A stretch of DNA of 64,000 nt from Paenibacillus sp. BK033 (GCF_004345425.1 NZ_SLVP01000006.1:1-64000), one strand, 5' to 3'; positions 25,627 to 35,503 are shown, counted from the stretch's first letter. Program-made: numbers and translations. Notes: generated from the letters alone by a model not told the origin.

Positions 25627-26511
25627 ATGTTTGCAATGAGTTACAAGGTACAGCGCTATGTCATATTGATTTCCTTCCTCACGCTTCCGCTGCTGCTGCT
25701 TGCGGTATTTTCCTTCTATCCGGCGCTTTATCTGGCATGGCTCAGCTTTACCTCTTGGGATGGCTACAGCCCGGCAAAGGCTTGGGTAGGCTTAAGCAAC
25801 TATAAGGAAATTTTTACGAATGCGGATATATTCAAGGTTCTCTCCCATAACTTCGTGTACTTCATCGGGGGGATCGTTCAGAACATCGCGGCGTTATTTT
25901 TTGCCGTGCTTCTCAATTCGCGGTTAAGAGGACGCAACGCGTTCCGGGTGCTGCTCTTCCTGCCATACATTATGAACAGCGTGGCTATCGCCTACATGTT
26001 CACCTATGTCTATGACGCCCAGAACGGCTCGCTGAATGCGCTGCTGACCTCCGTCGGGCTGGAATCCTGGATTCGGAGCTGGCTGGGAGATGCGGCTATC
26101 GTCAACTATTCGCTTGCATTTATCTCGGCATGGAAGTTTATGGGCTTTAATATGGTGATTTATTTAGGGGCTTTGCAATCGATTCCCGGCGATCTTTACG
26201 AGGCGGCGAAAATCGACGGGGCAGGACCGTTCAAATCCTTCATCTACATTACCTGGCCTAGCATTATCAAAATCGTGGAGCTCAGCATGCTGCTGACGGT
26301 CAGCGGCGCGCTTGAAGTATTCGATCTGCCGTTTGTGATGACGAAGGGCGGACCGGCCGGCTCCAGCCAGACCTTTGTGACCCAGACCGTGGAGACGGCC
26401 TTTAACTTCAGCAATTACGGGCTCGCTTCGGCGATGGGGATGGTGCTGCTGTTTATCGTGGTGCTGGTGATCTTTGTGCAGCGGAAGCTCATTTTGCGAG
26501 GGGGGGACTAG
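25627..26511 (+). CDS. CUT1 sugar ABC transporter permease (MalF type)
   Basis: A 294-residue permease with six membrane segments. The EAA loop that docks with the ATPase reads YEAAKIDGAGPFKSFIYITW (about residues 198-217), and the typical GGPAGSSQTFVTQT segment follows. It pairs with the next gene to form the channel. No ATPase is encoded nearby, as is normal for Firmicute CUT1 systems that share a general MsmX-type ATPase. ATG 25627, six bases after AAGAAGGG, is preferred over a TTG at 25621. Confidence 0.92.
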   Translation: MFAMSYKVQRYVILISFLTLPLLLLAVFSFYPALYLAWLSFTSWDGYSPAKAWVGLSNYKEIFTNADIFKVLSHNFVYFIGGIVQNIAALFFAVLLNSRLRGRNAFRVLLFLPYIMNSVAIAYMFTYVYDAQNGSLNALLTSVGLESWIRSWLGDAAIVNYSLAFISAWKFMGFNMVIYLGALQSIPGDLYEAAKIDGAGPFKSFIYITWPSIIKIVELSMLLTVSGALEVFDLPFVMTKGGPAGSSQTFVTQTVETAFNFSNYGLASAMGMVLLFIVVLVIFVQRKLILRGGD

Positions 26512-26514
26512 GTC

Positions 26515-27399
26515 ATGGAAGCTCCGTTGAAAAACCGTACCGGCAGCGTTATCACGCGACCGGCCTCGGTCTCGCCTTCTGGAACGTTAGCTGCCGTCCT
26601 GAAATACGCCGTGCTGCTGGCAGCCGTATTCGTCATTTTGTTCCCGCCGTATGTTGTCGTCTTGAATGCGTTCAAGGGCAATGAGGAATACGCCAAATCC
26701 GGCGTTTTCGATTTCCCGCACTCGTTTGCCAACTGGGATAACTTCTCCACGGTGTTCCACCGCGGGGATATGCTGAACGCTTTTATGAATACGGGAACGA
26801 TTCTTGTTCTGTCCGTTCTTGGCAACGTGCTGATGGGGACGATGGTGGCGTTTGCGCTCGGACGGTTTAATTTCAAGCTGAAATCCTGGATTCTCGGCGC
26901 TTATGTCGCGGCTACGCTGATACCGTCCGTCACCACGCAGGTTGCTACCTTCGGCATTATTAAAGAGCTGGGCCTGTTCAACTCCCTGTACGGTCCGGTG
27001 CTGCTGTACATCGGGACGGATGTTGTTCAGATTTACCTGTATCTGCAGTTTATCCGCCATATTCCCTACGATCTCGACGAGAATGCCATGATCGAAGGGG
27101 CGTCGCTCTTCCGGATCTACCGCTCGATTATATTCCCGCTGCTGGCGCCGGCGACGGCAACGGCGGTGATTCTGAAGAGCATCTCGATCTACAACGATAT
27201 GTATATTCCGTATCTGTACATGCCGTCGCAGAAGCTGCGGGTCGTCTCGACGGGGCTGATGAATTTCGTGGGCGTCAACAGCGCGCAGTGGAACGTGGTA
27301 TGCGCGGCGCTGCTTATTATTCTTATTCCGACGACAATCCTCTATCTCTTCATGCAGCGTTTTATCTTCTCCGGGATCGTCAGCGGTTCGGTCAAATAA
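26515..27399 (+). CDS. CUT1 sugar ABC transporter permease (MalG type)
   Basis: A 294-residue inner-membrane permease with six hydrophobic segments and a MalG-type EAA loop, DENAMIEGASLFRIYRSIIF, near residue 205. It starts three bases after the MalF-type gene with a GAGGGGGG ribosome binding site, so the pair is translationally linked. The GH5 gene begins 34 bases downstream with no terminator between, so importer and surface enzyme are probably cotranscribed. Confidence 0.92.
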   Translation: MEAPLKNRTGSVITRPASVSPSGTLAAVLKYAVLLAAVFVILFPPYVVVLNAFKGNEEYAKSGVFDFPHSFANWDNFSTVFHRGDMLNAFMNTGTILVLSVLGNVLMGTMVAFALGRFNFKLKSWILGAYVAATLIPSVTTQVATFGIIKELGLFNSLYGPVLLYIGTDVVQIYLYLQFIRHIPYDLDENAMIEGASLFRIYRSIIFPLLAPATATAVILKSISIYNDMYIPYLYMPSQKLRVVSTGLMNFVGVNSAQWNVVCAALLIILIPTTILYLFMQRFIFSGIVSGSVK

Positions 27400-27433
27400 C
27401 GAAAGTCTCAATGACCTTTGAAGGAGTGGACCT

Positions 27434-30400
27434 ATGTTTATGCGCAAGAAGATGCTGTCGCTTGGTCTCGCGGTGCTCGTAGCGGCTTCGGTTGTTATGC
27501 CCGGAACACAAGGCTCGAGAGTCTACGCGGAGGAATCGGGCGAGCCAATCGTAGCGGAAGCCGTATCCCCGTTCATTACGCGCAGCGGCGATAAGCTGAT
27601 GGACGGGGCTCAGGAGTTCCGGTTTATTTCGGCCAACGTGCCAACCTTATCGATGGTAGAGGATATTTATTGGCGCACGCCAACCGAGTGGGAGCAGGAG
27701 GATGCGTTCAAGACGCTTGTCCAGATGGGCGGTACGGTGACCAGGCCGTATGTGCTGTCCGTGCGCAAAGCGGATGATCCCGCCGGCATGGTGCGCCACA
27801 TTATGGGCGTAGGCTCGGACGACAAGCTGGTTTTTAACGAGGATGCCTTTGTTGCTTACGATAAAATGATTCAACTGGCCGGAGAGTACGGGATTCATCT
27901 CATTCTCCCGTTTGTGGACCAGTATCAATGGCAGGGCGGGATTGCCGAATACGCGGCTTTCCGCGGCAAGAGCAAGGACGCGTTCTGGACCGATCCGCAG
28001 CTGATCGCGGACTTTAAATCGGTTATTTCGTATACGCTGAACCGGGTGAATACATTCACCGGCGTTGCCTACAAGGACGATCCAACGATTCTCGCGTGGG
28101 AGACGGGCAACGAGCTGGTGCCTCAGTCTTCGGCCTGGACGCATGATATCGCGGCGTATATTAAAAGCATCGACGCCAACCATCTCGTGCTCGACGGCAA
28201 ATACGGCATCGACGACGCTTCCCTGACGGATGACGCGATCGATATCGTTTCCAATCACTACTACCCGGATCATTACCCGAGTTATGCCTCCCAGGTGAAC
28301 GTCGACAAGAACAAGGCAGCGGGCAAAAAGCCGTTTATCGTTGGAGAATTTGGCTTCAAGCCGACAAACGAGCTTGGTTCGTTCCTCGATAACGCGATCG
28401 AGAACGGCACCTCCGGCGCAATGATCTGGAGCCTTCGTTATCATAGCCGGGACGGAGGGTTTTACCCGCATACCGAATCGACGTTTAACGGCGTCTTTTA
28501 CGGAGCGTACCGCTGGCCGGGCTTCCCTTCGGGCGACGGCTTTGACGAGACGAATATGCTGAATGCGCTGCGGGACAAAGCGTTTGAAATCCGCGGCATG
28601 GAACCGCCTGCGCTCCAGAAGCCGGATGCTCCCGTTATGCTGCCGGTTGCTTCCGTCTCCACGATCAGCTGGCTGGGTTCGGTTGGCGCGTCGTCTTACC
28701 GGGTTGAACGTTCGGAGCAGCCGGACGGCGGCTGGGCGGTTGTTGGCGAGAACGTGTATGACGCGGTGCCGACGGAATCGCAGCTGTTCGACGATACTGG
28801 CGCCGTCACGGGTCAAAGTTATTACTACCGGGTTACGGCAAAGAACAGCGCGGGCGAATCCGCACCCTCGGCCGTTATGGGGCCGGTTGTCGCAAGGCAT
28901 GTCATTCAAGACGAAATGCGCAATTTCGGGAAGCTGTACAGCCATACCTCGGATCTCGAATACGAAAGCCGCGATCCTGACGCTTTTGGCGGGGATGTAT
29001 CCCGTATCAAAGCATTAGCAGCCGATAATCAGCAAAGCGTGCAATACGCGATTCCGCTTCATGAAGACGGCACGCCGGTTAAGGTGAAGTCCGTAACGGT
29101 GGAAGGTTATGTCGCTTCGGCGAGCAGCGATCAAAACTTTGGTTTGTCCGCTTCGGTAGACGGGTTGGCTTTTGAGCCGATTGATGCGGAAGCGGCGGAG
29201 TCGGGCGGCTCGTGGAAAAAGCGGGTGTATACGACCGGTGAGCTGGCAAACGGCGTAAAGGTGCTGCGGATCGACTATCCGGCGGCATCCGCGGCGGGGC
29301 AGCTGGGCAAGGTGGTCATTGAGTACGAGCATGACGGTTCGGCTCTTACATTCCCGGATTCCGTGCAGCAGGGCGGCATCGCAAACGGGATTTTGTCCGA
29401 TGACCTGAACAACTTCCTCAAGATGGATTCGCATTCCGTTAACCTTGGCTTCTCGTCGGATACGCCGGAATATTTCGGCGGCGATACGAAGCGGCTGTCC
29501 CGTACGTCCAACGAGCATGAGTGGTTTACGTACAAAGCGGACGGCGATATGAACTATTTCAAGTTCTACGAGTACGCCAGGCAGAACCCGGCCGATTACG
29601 TCCTGCCGGATTTCAGGTTCTACACGTCGGCGAACGGAACGGATTACACGGAATTTACGAATGTGGTGAAGACGAGCAAGCTGGGCGAAGGATACTGGGC
29701 GAAAACCGACTATATCGCTTATCAGCTGCCTGCCGGTACGCGGTATGTGAAATTCGAATTTCCGGTTGTGCCGGAAAGCCATCAGGATCAGCGCTGGAAT
29801 CCGCAGGTCAGCAGCCTGCAGATCGGGGTAGGCGGAGCGAAGCTGGATCCGCCGGCGGAAGTGAAGAAATCGTCGATTATCGATGATTTCGAAGGCTATA
29901 CGGGCTCAAACAATGCACTGCGCGCGGCTTATAAAGCGAACGCGGACGGTTCGCCGGTTACCTTGTCGCTCGATACGGCAGGCAAGGTGAACGGCACTTA
30001 TGCCATGAAGCTGGTTACGGATCTCAGCAAAGGCTGGGGCGGCATGGAGAAGGACCTCGCGGGCGCCGATTGGTCCGGCAACAGCGGCATCCAGCTGTGG
30101 GTGAATCCGGGCGGCAAGGAGGTTGGCCTTACGCTGCAGCTGACCGAAGGCATGGGCACGCAAAACGAAGTGTGGAAATCGGATACCCGCATCAGCGGCA
30201 ATGAGCCGGTCCTCGTGCAGCTCCCGTTCCGGAGCTTCTATATTCCGGATTGGTGGAAGAGCAGCCATGCCGGACAAGGCAACGGAACGGTAGACTTAAG
30301 CGGCGCCGCTTCATTTGGCCTTTATTTCGACGGTCCCGCTGGCGATACGACCTTAATGATTGACGATATTAAGCTTTATCGCTTGCCGACCATCGATACC

Positions 30401-33070
30401 TTTGAAGGCTATGGCGGGGATAACAGCAAGCTGGCTGCCGGATACTCGGTCAATTCGGATGGCGGCCCCATTACCTTGTCTTTGGATGCCGAACACAAGA
30501 GCGAAGGCGGACTGGGACTGAAGCTGGCTTATGATTTGTCTAGCAAGAGCTTCGGCGGCGTAACGAAGCAGCTTGGAGGCATTGACTGGACCGGCAACAA
30601 CGGTATTCAGCTGTGGCTGGAGCCGGACGGCCGGAAGCGCGGCGTGACGGTGCAGGTGAAGGAAACAAGCGGCGAGTATTGGGAAGCGAAGATCGCAGCT
30701 TCCGGTACGGCCGCGCAGACCGTCAGCGTTCCTTTCCATTTGTTTGCGATGCCAAGCTGGAGCGGCAAGGACAATTCGAGGCTCGACATTAACTCCATTG
30801 CGGAATTCTCGGTCTATGTGGACCGCGGGGCGGGAGATGCCGGTACCGGCGCGATTTATTTGGACGATATCAAGGCTGCGAAGCTGAAGGATATCGATAC
30901 GTTCGAGTATTATCAAGGCAATTCAACGCTCGTCGGAGCGGCCTATGCGCGCAATGCAAGCGGCGATAGGATTGCGGCATCCCTGGATTCGGCATGGAAA
31001 AAAAGCGGCAGCTACGCCCTGAAGCTGGACTATACGCTAACCGATGCAGTTGGTTATGCCGGCGTGAACAAGGCGCTTGGCGCCATGAACTGGTCCGAAG
31101 GCGGCAATGCCGTGCAGTTCTGGATGCTGCCTAACGGAGCAAACCATGGACTGACCTTCCAGTTCAAAGAGACGGACGGCGATATTTGGGAAGCGCAGGT
31201 AAGCATGGCGGGTACGGAGGAACAGCTTGTGACGATTCCGCTTGCCGGCTTAACCCGTACGCAGTGGTCAACCGGGGATGGCGTCATGGATGTATCAAGC
31301 GTAGCCGAGTACTCGATTTACGTGAATAAAGGCGGCGGCTCTGCCGGAACGTATTCGGTCAGCTTGGATGATATTGGACTGACGACCATTCCGGTAATCG
31401 ACAACTTCGATTATTATGACGGCCGGGAGCTGGTTGCCCTTGGGTCGTACACCCGCAACCCATGGGGCGGCAGCCTGACGATGACGCCGGATGCCGAGCA
31501 TAAGGAAAGCGGACGTTTCGGCTTGAAGTACGAATACTCGTATCCGGATACGGTAACCAACTTTGCCGGAGCTACTAAGCCGCTCGGCCTGTCCGATTGG
31601 AGCGGCGAGGACGGCATCCGGTTCTGGTATACGCCGGACGGTTCCGGCCGCAAGCTGGTTGTGCAGTTCAAGGAATCGGACGGCGAGACTTGGGAGTATT
31701 ACGTGACATTGACTGGCACGCAGGCAAAAGGGCTGAAGATGCCGTTCGATCAGTTTGTGCACGCCCCGTGGAATACGGCGGGCAACGGCACGCTGGATCT
31801 GAACGCCATTACGGAGTTTTCGCTTTACGTCAATCAAGGGGACGGCACGCTCGGCAGCGGCATCCTTTATTTTGACTCGATTGGTCTCTATCAGGGTGAT
31901 ACAAATCCGACAGATCCGACGGATCCGGGGCCAAGCGGGCCGTCTAATCCAGGTACGCCTCAGGATAAGACGGTTTGGGAAGTGACCGCGGGGCAGCTCA
32001 AGACAACGGGCCAAGGTACGGTTGCGCTGAACGCTCCGGCTGGCGTAACCGCGCTGAAGCTGCCGCTCCAGGCAGGCGAGCTGCTGGGGACAAACGATCT
32101 GCAGATTAAGATCGGCTACGGGGTTCTAACGGTAGGTGCGGACGCGCTGCGAGCCGCTTCCCGATTACTCGCCGCAAGCGGGCAGGGCACGGGGGCAAGT
32201 CTTTATATCTCATTGACTTCCGCCAATGGTCCTGCAGCGGTTCCTGGGGCAGCGGGCGAGGAATGGCAGGCAGCAGGAAGCATCTATAATATTCAAGTTG
32301 GCTTGTGGACGGCGGCTGGCACCAAACAGCCTTTGACGAAGTGGGCATACCCTGTTCTGTTGCAGCTCCCGGTAAGCGAGGAGCTGAATCCAAAGCTTGC
32401 CGGTATTTATATGGGCGGCGCGGAAGACGGATGGAGCTATGCCGGCGGCCGCACGGATAAGGCGGGGACGGTTATCCGGACGTTTATTGCTCAGCCGGGA
32501 AGCTACGCGGTGCTGACGAGAGAGAAGCATTTCGCCGATGTTCCGGATGGCTCATGGGCAAGCGACGCGATTATGCAGCTTGCGGCTCTTCAGATTATTA
32601 ACGGTACGGATGCGGAGCATTTTACGCCAAACCGGTCGATTACGCGCGGTGAATTCGCGGTTGTCCTGGCGAAGGTACTGGAGCTGCCGGCGGCGGATAG
32701 TCTGCCGTTTACGGACGTAAATGCGGATGCTTATTATGCGGCTGCGGTTGCGGCGGCCGCGAAAGCCGGCTTGATTCAAGGACGCGACGCGGATACGTTT
32801 GCGCCTAACGACAAGATCAGCCGGGAAGAGATGGCGGCTCTGATCGTAAGAGCTTTCGAGCTTAAGATTGGGGCGGTTGGCGTGACGGATGGACACCAAT
32901 ATAACGACATGAACGCGATCTCCGGCTGGGCGCTTGAGGCGGTTAACAAAGCGTTTGTTTCCGGCTTGATGAACGGTACCGGGAACGGAAACTTCGCTCC
33001 GGATAAGGAAGTTACCCGAGCGGAAGCGGCTGTAGGGCTAGCTCGCCTGCTCGACGGGCTGCTGCAGTAA
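27434..33070 (+). CDS. Giant SLH-anchored GH5 glycanase with four CBM11-like modules
   Basis: A 1878-residue exported enzyme. Order: signal peptide (1-33); GH5 barrel (about 38-390) with acid/base Glu227 in WETGNELVPQ and nucleophile Glu305 in IVGEFGF; an FN3-like segment; two related modules of about 150 residues (490-630, 630-815) each with an FGGD motif; four tandem CBM11-like modules starting near 815, 986, 1153 and 1320; a Pro/Gly linker (about 1488-1515); a pre-SLH domain; and three SLH repeats (1698-1878). SLH domains bind secondary cell-wall polymer, so the enzyme sits on the cell surface beside the importer. Its GH5 and binding modules resemble those of the secreted enzyme at 17607. 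Mannanase activity is inferred, not shown. Confidence 0.92.
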   Translation: MFMRKKMLSLGLAVLVAASVVMPGTQGSRVYAEESGEPIVAEAVSPFITRSGDKLMDGAQEFRFISANVPTLSMVEDIYWRTPTEWEQEDAFKTLVQMGGTVTRPYVLSVRKADDPAGMVRHIMGVGSDDKLVFNEDAFVAYDKMIQLAGEYGIHLILPFVDQYQWQGGIAEYAAFRGKSKDAFWTDPQLIADFKSVISYTLNRVNTFTGVAYKDDPTILAWETGNELVPQSSAWTHDIAAYIKSIDANHLVLDGKYGIDDASLTDDAIDIVSNHYYPDHYPSYASQVNVDKNKAAGKKPFIVGEFGFKPTNELGSFLDNAIENGTSGAMIWSLRYHSRDGGFYPHTESTFNGVFYGAYRWPGFPSGDGFDETNMLNALRDKAFEIRGMEPPALQKPDAPVMLPVASVSTISWLGSVGASSYRVERSEQPDGGWAVVGENVYDAVPTESQLFDDTGAVTGQSYYYRVTAKNSAGESAPSAVMGPVVARHVIQDEMRNFGKLYSHTSDLEYESRDPDAFGGDVSRIKALAADNQQSVQYAIPLHEDGTPVKVKSVTVEGYVASASSDQNFGLSASVDGLAFEPIDAEAAESGGSWKKRVYTTGELANGVKVLRIDYPAASAAGQLGKVVIEYEHDGSALTFPDSVQQGGIANGILSDDLNNFLKMDSHSVNLGFSSDTPEYFGGDTKRLSRTSNEHEWFTYKADGDMNYFKFYEYARQNPADYVLPDFRFYTSANGTDYTEFTNVVKTSKLGEGYWAKTDYIAYQLPAGTRYVKFEFPVVPESHQDQRWNPQVSSLQIGVGGAKLDPPAEVKKSSIIDDFEGYTGSNNALRAAYKANADGSPVTLSLDTAGKVNGTYAMKLVTDLSKGWGGMEKDLAGADWSGNSGIQLWVNPGGKEVGLTLQLTEGMGTQNEVWKSDTRISGNEPVLVQLPFRSFYIPDWWKSSHAGQGNGTVDLSGAASFGLYFDGPAGDTTLMIDDIKLYRLPTIDTFEGYGGDNSKLAAGYSVNSDGGPITLSLDAEHKSEGGLGLKLAYDLSSKSFGGVTKQLGGIDWTGNNGIQLWLEPDGRKRGVTVQVKETSGEYWEAKIAASGTAAQTVSVPFHLFAMPSWSGKDNSRLDINSIAEFSVYVDRGAGDAGTGAIYLDDIKAAKLKDIDTFEYYQGNSTLVGAAYARNASGDRIAASLDSAWKKSGSYALKLDYTLTDAVGYAGVNKALGAMNWSEGGNAVQFWMLPNGANHGLTFQFKETDGDIWEAQVSMAGTEEQLVTIPLAGLTRTQWSTGDGVMDVSSVAEYSIYVNKGGGSAGTYSVSLDDIGLTTIPVIDNFDYYDGRELVALGSYTRNPWGGSLTMTPDAEHKESGRFGLKYEYSYPDTVTNFAGATKPLGLSDWSGEDGIRFWYTPDGSGRKLVVQFKESDGETWEYYVTLTGTQAKGLKMPFDQFVHAPWNTAGNGTLDLNAITEFSLYVNQGDGTLGSGILYFDSIGLYQGDTNPTDPTDPGPSGPSNPGTPQDKTVWEVTAGQLKTTGQGTVALNAPAGVTALKLPLQAGELLGTNDLQIKIGYGVLTVGADALRAASRLLAASGQGTGASLYISLTSANGPAAVPGAAGEEWQAAGSIYNIQVGLWTAAGTKQPLTKWAYPVLLQLPVSEELNPKLAGIYMGGAEDGWSYAGGRTDKAGTVIRTFIAQPGSYAVLTREKHFADVPDGSWASDAIMQLAALQIINGTDAEHFTPNRSITRGEFAVVLAKVLELPAADSLPFTDVNADAYYAAAVAAAAKAGLIQGRDADTFAPNDKISREEMAALIVRAFELKIGAVGVTDGHQYNDMNAISGWALEAVNKAFVSGLMNGTGNGNFAPDKEVTRAEAAVGLARLLDGLLQ

Positions 33071-33078
33071 AGCAGAAT

Positions 33079-33117
33079 AAAAAGGCGCCATTTAACAAAT
33101 GAAATGGCGCCTTTTTA
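33079..33117 (+). terminator. Rho-independent terminator of the importer/GH5 operon
   Basis: AAAAGGCGCCATTT pairs with AAATGGCGCCTTTT over a short loop and runs into a T tract, just after the giant GH5 stop. Confidence 0.9.
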
Positions 33118-33188
33118 TAATAGTGACGGGGAAAGGGCTCCTGTATAATGATAGTAGTACCTATTTACATTTGGATGGAGCTGATCAG

Positions 33189-34019
33189 ATGCTGAAAGGA
33201 TTAACGCGAGCAGGACTAGGACCAATCGGTGATGACAAAGCCTTTATTGAGCAGGCGGCGCGGTACGGATTTCAATCGGTAGATCTGGACGCTGCGGGTC
33301 TTATTCATACATACGGCTTGGACGGGGCAAGAGAATTGCTGGCGGCGAACGGAATCTCGGTTGGTTCATGCGGCTTCCCGGTCGAATGGCGCACGACGGA
33401 CGAAGCGTTCCGGGACGGGCTGCCTCAGCTGGAGGAGCAGGCAAAAGCCGCGGCGCAGCTGGGCTGTACGGCAAGCTGCACGTATATTTTGCCGGCAACG
33501 GACGTATCTCCTGGAATCTTCACGATTCAGGCCGTCCGCCGTTTGAGAGAATCCGCGAACATATTAAATAATTACGGCGTTAAGCTTGGACTTGAGTTCG
33601 TTGGACCGCATCATTTGCGCACGGCTTGGAAGTATCCGTTTATCTATTCCATGGAGGATACGCTTGCGTTTGCGGATGCAATCCATGCTCCGAACGTTGG
33701 CCTCCTGTTCGATGCTTATCATTGGTATACAAACGGGCTCGGCACGGAGGATATCGAAAAGCTGTCCCCTGAGCAAATCGTTCATGTTCATATTAACGAT
33801 GCGAAAGACATTCCGGTCGAGCAGGTGCTGGACAATGACCGCGTGTATCCGGGCGAAGGCGTCATCGATCTGCCCGGTTTCCTGCGCAGCCTGAAGAAAA
33901 TCGGCTACACCGGCGCGGTGGCGCAAGAAATCCTTGCGCCAGGCGACATCGTCAGCTCGGTGGAAGAAGCGCTGGAACGCTCCAAAGCCGGGTTTGACAA
34001 GGTATTCGCAAATATCTAA
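33189..34019 (+). CDS. Sugar phosphate isomerase/epimerase family protein (xylose isomerase-like TIM barrel)
   Basis: A 276-residue TIM barrel of the AP-endonuclease-2 superfamily. Metal-ligand motifs are visible: Glu in KLGLEFVGPHH, Asp and His in VGLLFDAYHWY, His-x-His in HVHINDAKD and a C-terminal Glu in AQEILAPGD. Relatives isomerise or epimerise sugars, inosose or hydroxypyruvate with divalent metal. The longer frame from 33099 includes the terminator region, so ATG 33189, preceded by TGGAGCTGAT, is the start. It is flanked by its own terminators, so it is a single-gene unit. Confidence 0.88.
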   Translation: MLKGLTRAGLGPIGDDKAFIEQAARYGFQSVDLDAAGLIHTYGLDGARELLAANGISVGSCGFPVEWRTTDEAFRDGLPQLEEQAKAAAQLGCTASCTYILPATDVSPGIFTIQAVRRLRESANILNNYGVKLGLEFVGPHHLRTAWKYPFIYSMEDTLAFADAIHAPNVGLLFDAYHWYTNGLGTEDIEKLSPEQIVHVHINDAKDIPVEQVLDNDRVYPGEGVIDLPGFLRSLKKIGYTGAVAQEILAPGDIVSSVEEALERSKAGFDKVFANI

Positions 34020-34047
34020 TAGAGAATAGTATTGAAGCGAAAGTAAG

Positions 34048-34083
34048 AAGAGGCTCTCCCGTCAAGGAGAGCCTCTTTTATTT
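34048..34083 (+). terminator. Rho-independent terminator of the isomerase gene
   Basis: AAGAGGCTCTCC pairs with GGAGAGCCTCTT over a six-base loop and is followed by a T-rich tail. Confidence 0.9.
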
Positions 34084-34151
34084 AAGCGGTATCTCTGGCG
34101 CGCTAGCGTGTAGCATTCCGTCCCAGGTGAAGCTGTAGTACGAATAAGTAA

Positions 34152-34163
34152 CCAATTAATTGG
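34152..34163. repeat. Perfect 12-base palindrome CCAATTAATTGG
   Basis: It lies in a noncoding stretch downstream of the regulator gene at 34401. It shares the CCAATT half-site with the operator candidate at 35504-35525 upstream of that same gene, so it may be a secondary operator. Confidence 0.4.
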
Positions 34164-34211
34164 CTTGAGCTACTTCAAATAGACTAGCTCATCATGCACG
34201 GCAGCTGCAAA

Positions 34212-34270
34212 AGTGCAGGTTAATCTGAAACGGGGTACTTATGGACCACAACGAGCAAATGACCTGCACT
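34212..34270. repeat. Inverted repeat with 9-base arms
   Basis: AGTGCAGGT (34212-34220) faces ACCTGCACT (34262-34270), and a second AGCT/AGCT pairing lies just outside. The arms are 41 bases apart with no T tract. I do not recognise the element. Confidence 0.5.
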
Positions 34271-34285
34271 GTAGCTTATTCTAAC

Positions 34286-34360
34286 CCTAACGATACGCCG
34301 CAACGTTAAGGTCCCGAAAAAGTAACTCTACCAGCCTCTTAACGATGCGCCGCATCGTTA
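34286..34360. repeat. Paired palindrome repeat, copy 1
   Basis: Two palindromic units based on TTAACGATGCG...CATCGTTA lie about 52 bases apart: an imperfect one at 34286-34311 and a perfect one at 34340-34360. The spacer and flanks resemble those of the second copy at 56917-56995. It lies in a 381-base stretch (34020-34400) that holds no gene. Confidence 0.7.
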
Positions 34361-34400
34361 GGCCTCCGCGCATGCCCAGCTCGCACCTTCCCCGCACGCT

Positions 34401-35471
34401 TCACGGAAACACCAGCTGTACCGGCACGACAATGTGCCGCGGGTCGTACGTTTGCCCGATCTGGTCCTGCAGCAGCATAACCGCGGAGCGGGCGAGCTCC
34501 TGCTCGTCCTGCTGGACGTAAGGGACATTCGGGATGTCCGGATTGTCGAAGGAGAAGAGCTCTACCTCGGTGCGGCGCTCGAGCAGCCGAAGCGCCTGCC
34601 AGGTCAGACCGGCAATCTCTTCGGTTAACGTGAAGGCGGCGGTGATAGTCGGATGCGACTTCAGGAAGTCGGTTACGTAATTCAGCGCGCCCTCGCTGCG
34701 CAGAACCTCCAGCGGCACATGGCACCAAAGGCTTTTGTCGATGGATTCGCCTTGATCGATATAGGCTTTTTCAAAGCCGGTCGTTCGGTCTTCAATGGCG
34801 GTATTGGTGTTCTCCGGCGAGATCAACGCGATCTGGCGATGCCCCTTCGATAACAGATGCGTCACCGTCCTATAGGCGCCGCCGTCATTGTCCGAAGTAA
34901 TCGTATACGTCTCGATATTGCGCAGGAAGCGGTCAATAAACACAAAGGGGAATTTATCCAGAGAGAGCCGCAGAAGGGACTCGTTATACTTCTCGTCCTC
35001 GGTCGGGAACACGATAAGCCCCTGAACGCCGGCATCGACCAGAGCGGTAATCGCCCTGGATTCCTCAGCCGCATGCTCCCGGGTAATGCTAAGAATCATT
35101 CGGAAGCCGGCTTCCTTCAAATAGAACTCGATATGGTCAACAAGCTTCTGGATGACGGTTGTTTTCATGGTAGGAATGATGAAGCCGATAAGCGGAACTT
35201 TGAAGGGCTCGGATTCCGGCCCGGGGGCAGGCGCCTTTACTTCGACAGGTTTCAAATCCGCCGCAACAAACGTTCCTTTGCCTTGAATGCGCGTGACGAG
35301 TCCCTCATCCGCCAACTCCGTCAATGCATTCTTAACCGTTATTTTGCTGACCTTGAATTCATCCATTAGTTCCTGCTCGGAAGGGATGCGGTCGAGCGGC
35401 CGGAGCTGCCCGGAAGCAATCCGTCCCTTGATCTCCATCTGGATTTGCTTGTACAGAGCTGTCTTTTTCAT
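34401..35471 (-). CDS. GntR/LacI hybrid transcriptional regulator (AraR-like)
   Basis: A 356-residue repressor with a GntR-type winged helix at the N terminus (PLDRIPSEQELMDEFKVSKI, TVKNALTELADEGLVTRIQG, GKGTF). This is joined to a LacI/RbsB-like sugar-binding domain (about 90-356). That chimera is the AraR architecture of Bacillus, which releases DNA when arabinose binds. It is divergent from an importer and GH43 operon, which supports an arabinoside role. The start MKKTALYKQIQ at 35471 follows AGTAGGTG; a GTG-type extension to 35489 is less likely. The identity of the effector is inferred. Confidence 0.88.
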   Translation of the reverse strand: MKKTALYKQIQMEIKGRIASGQLRPLDRIPSEQELMDEFKVSKITVKNALTELADEGLVTRIQGKGTFVAADLKPVEVKAPAPGPESEPFKVPLIGFIIPTMKTTVIQKLVDHIEFYLKEAGFRMILSITREHAAEESRAITALVDAGVQGLIVFPTEDEKYNESLLRLSLDKFPFVFIDRFLRNIETYTITSDNDGGAYRTVTHLLSKGHRQIALISPENTNTAIEDRTTGFEKAYIDQGESIDKSLWCHVPLEVLRSEGALNYVTDFLKSHPTITAAFTLTEEIAGLTWQALRLLERRTEVELFSFDNPDIPNVPYVQQDEQELARSAVMLLQDQIGQTYDPRHIVVPVQLVFP

Positions 35472-35503
35472 GAAGGCACCTACTCTCAATAAATAAATAT
35501 GTT

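Noticed and set aside
27647..28945. 432-codon minus-strand frame opposite the giant GH5 gene
   Set aside because: Antisense to the catalytic domain with intact motifs; Arg/Val/His-rich shadow.
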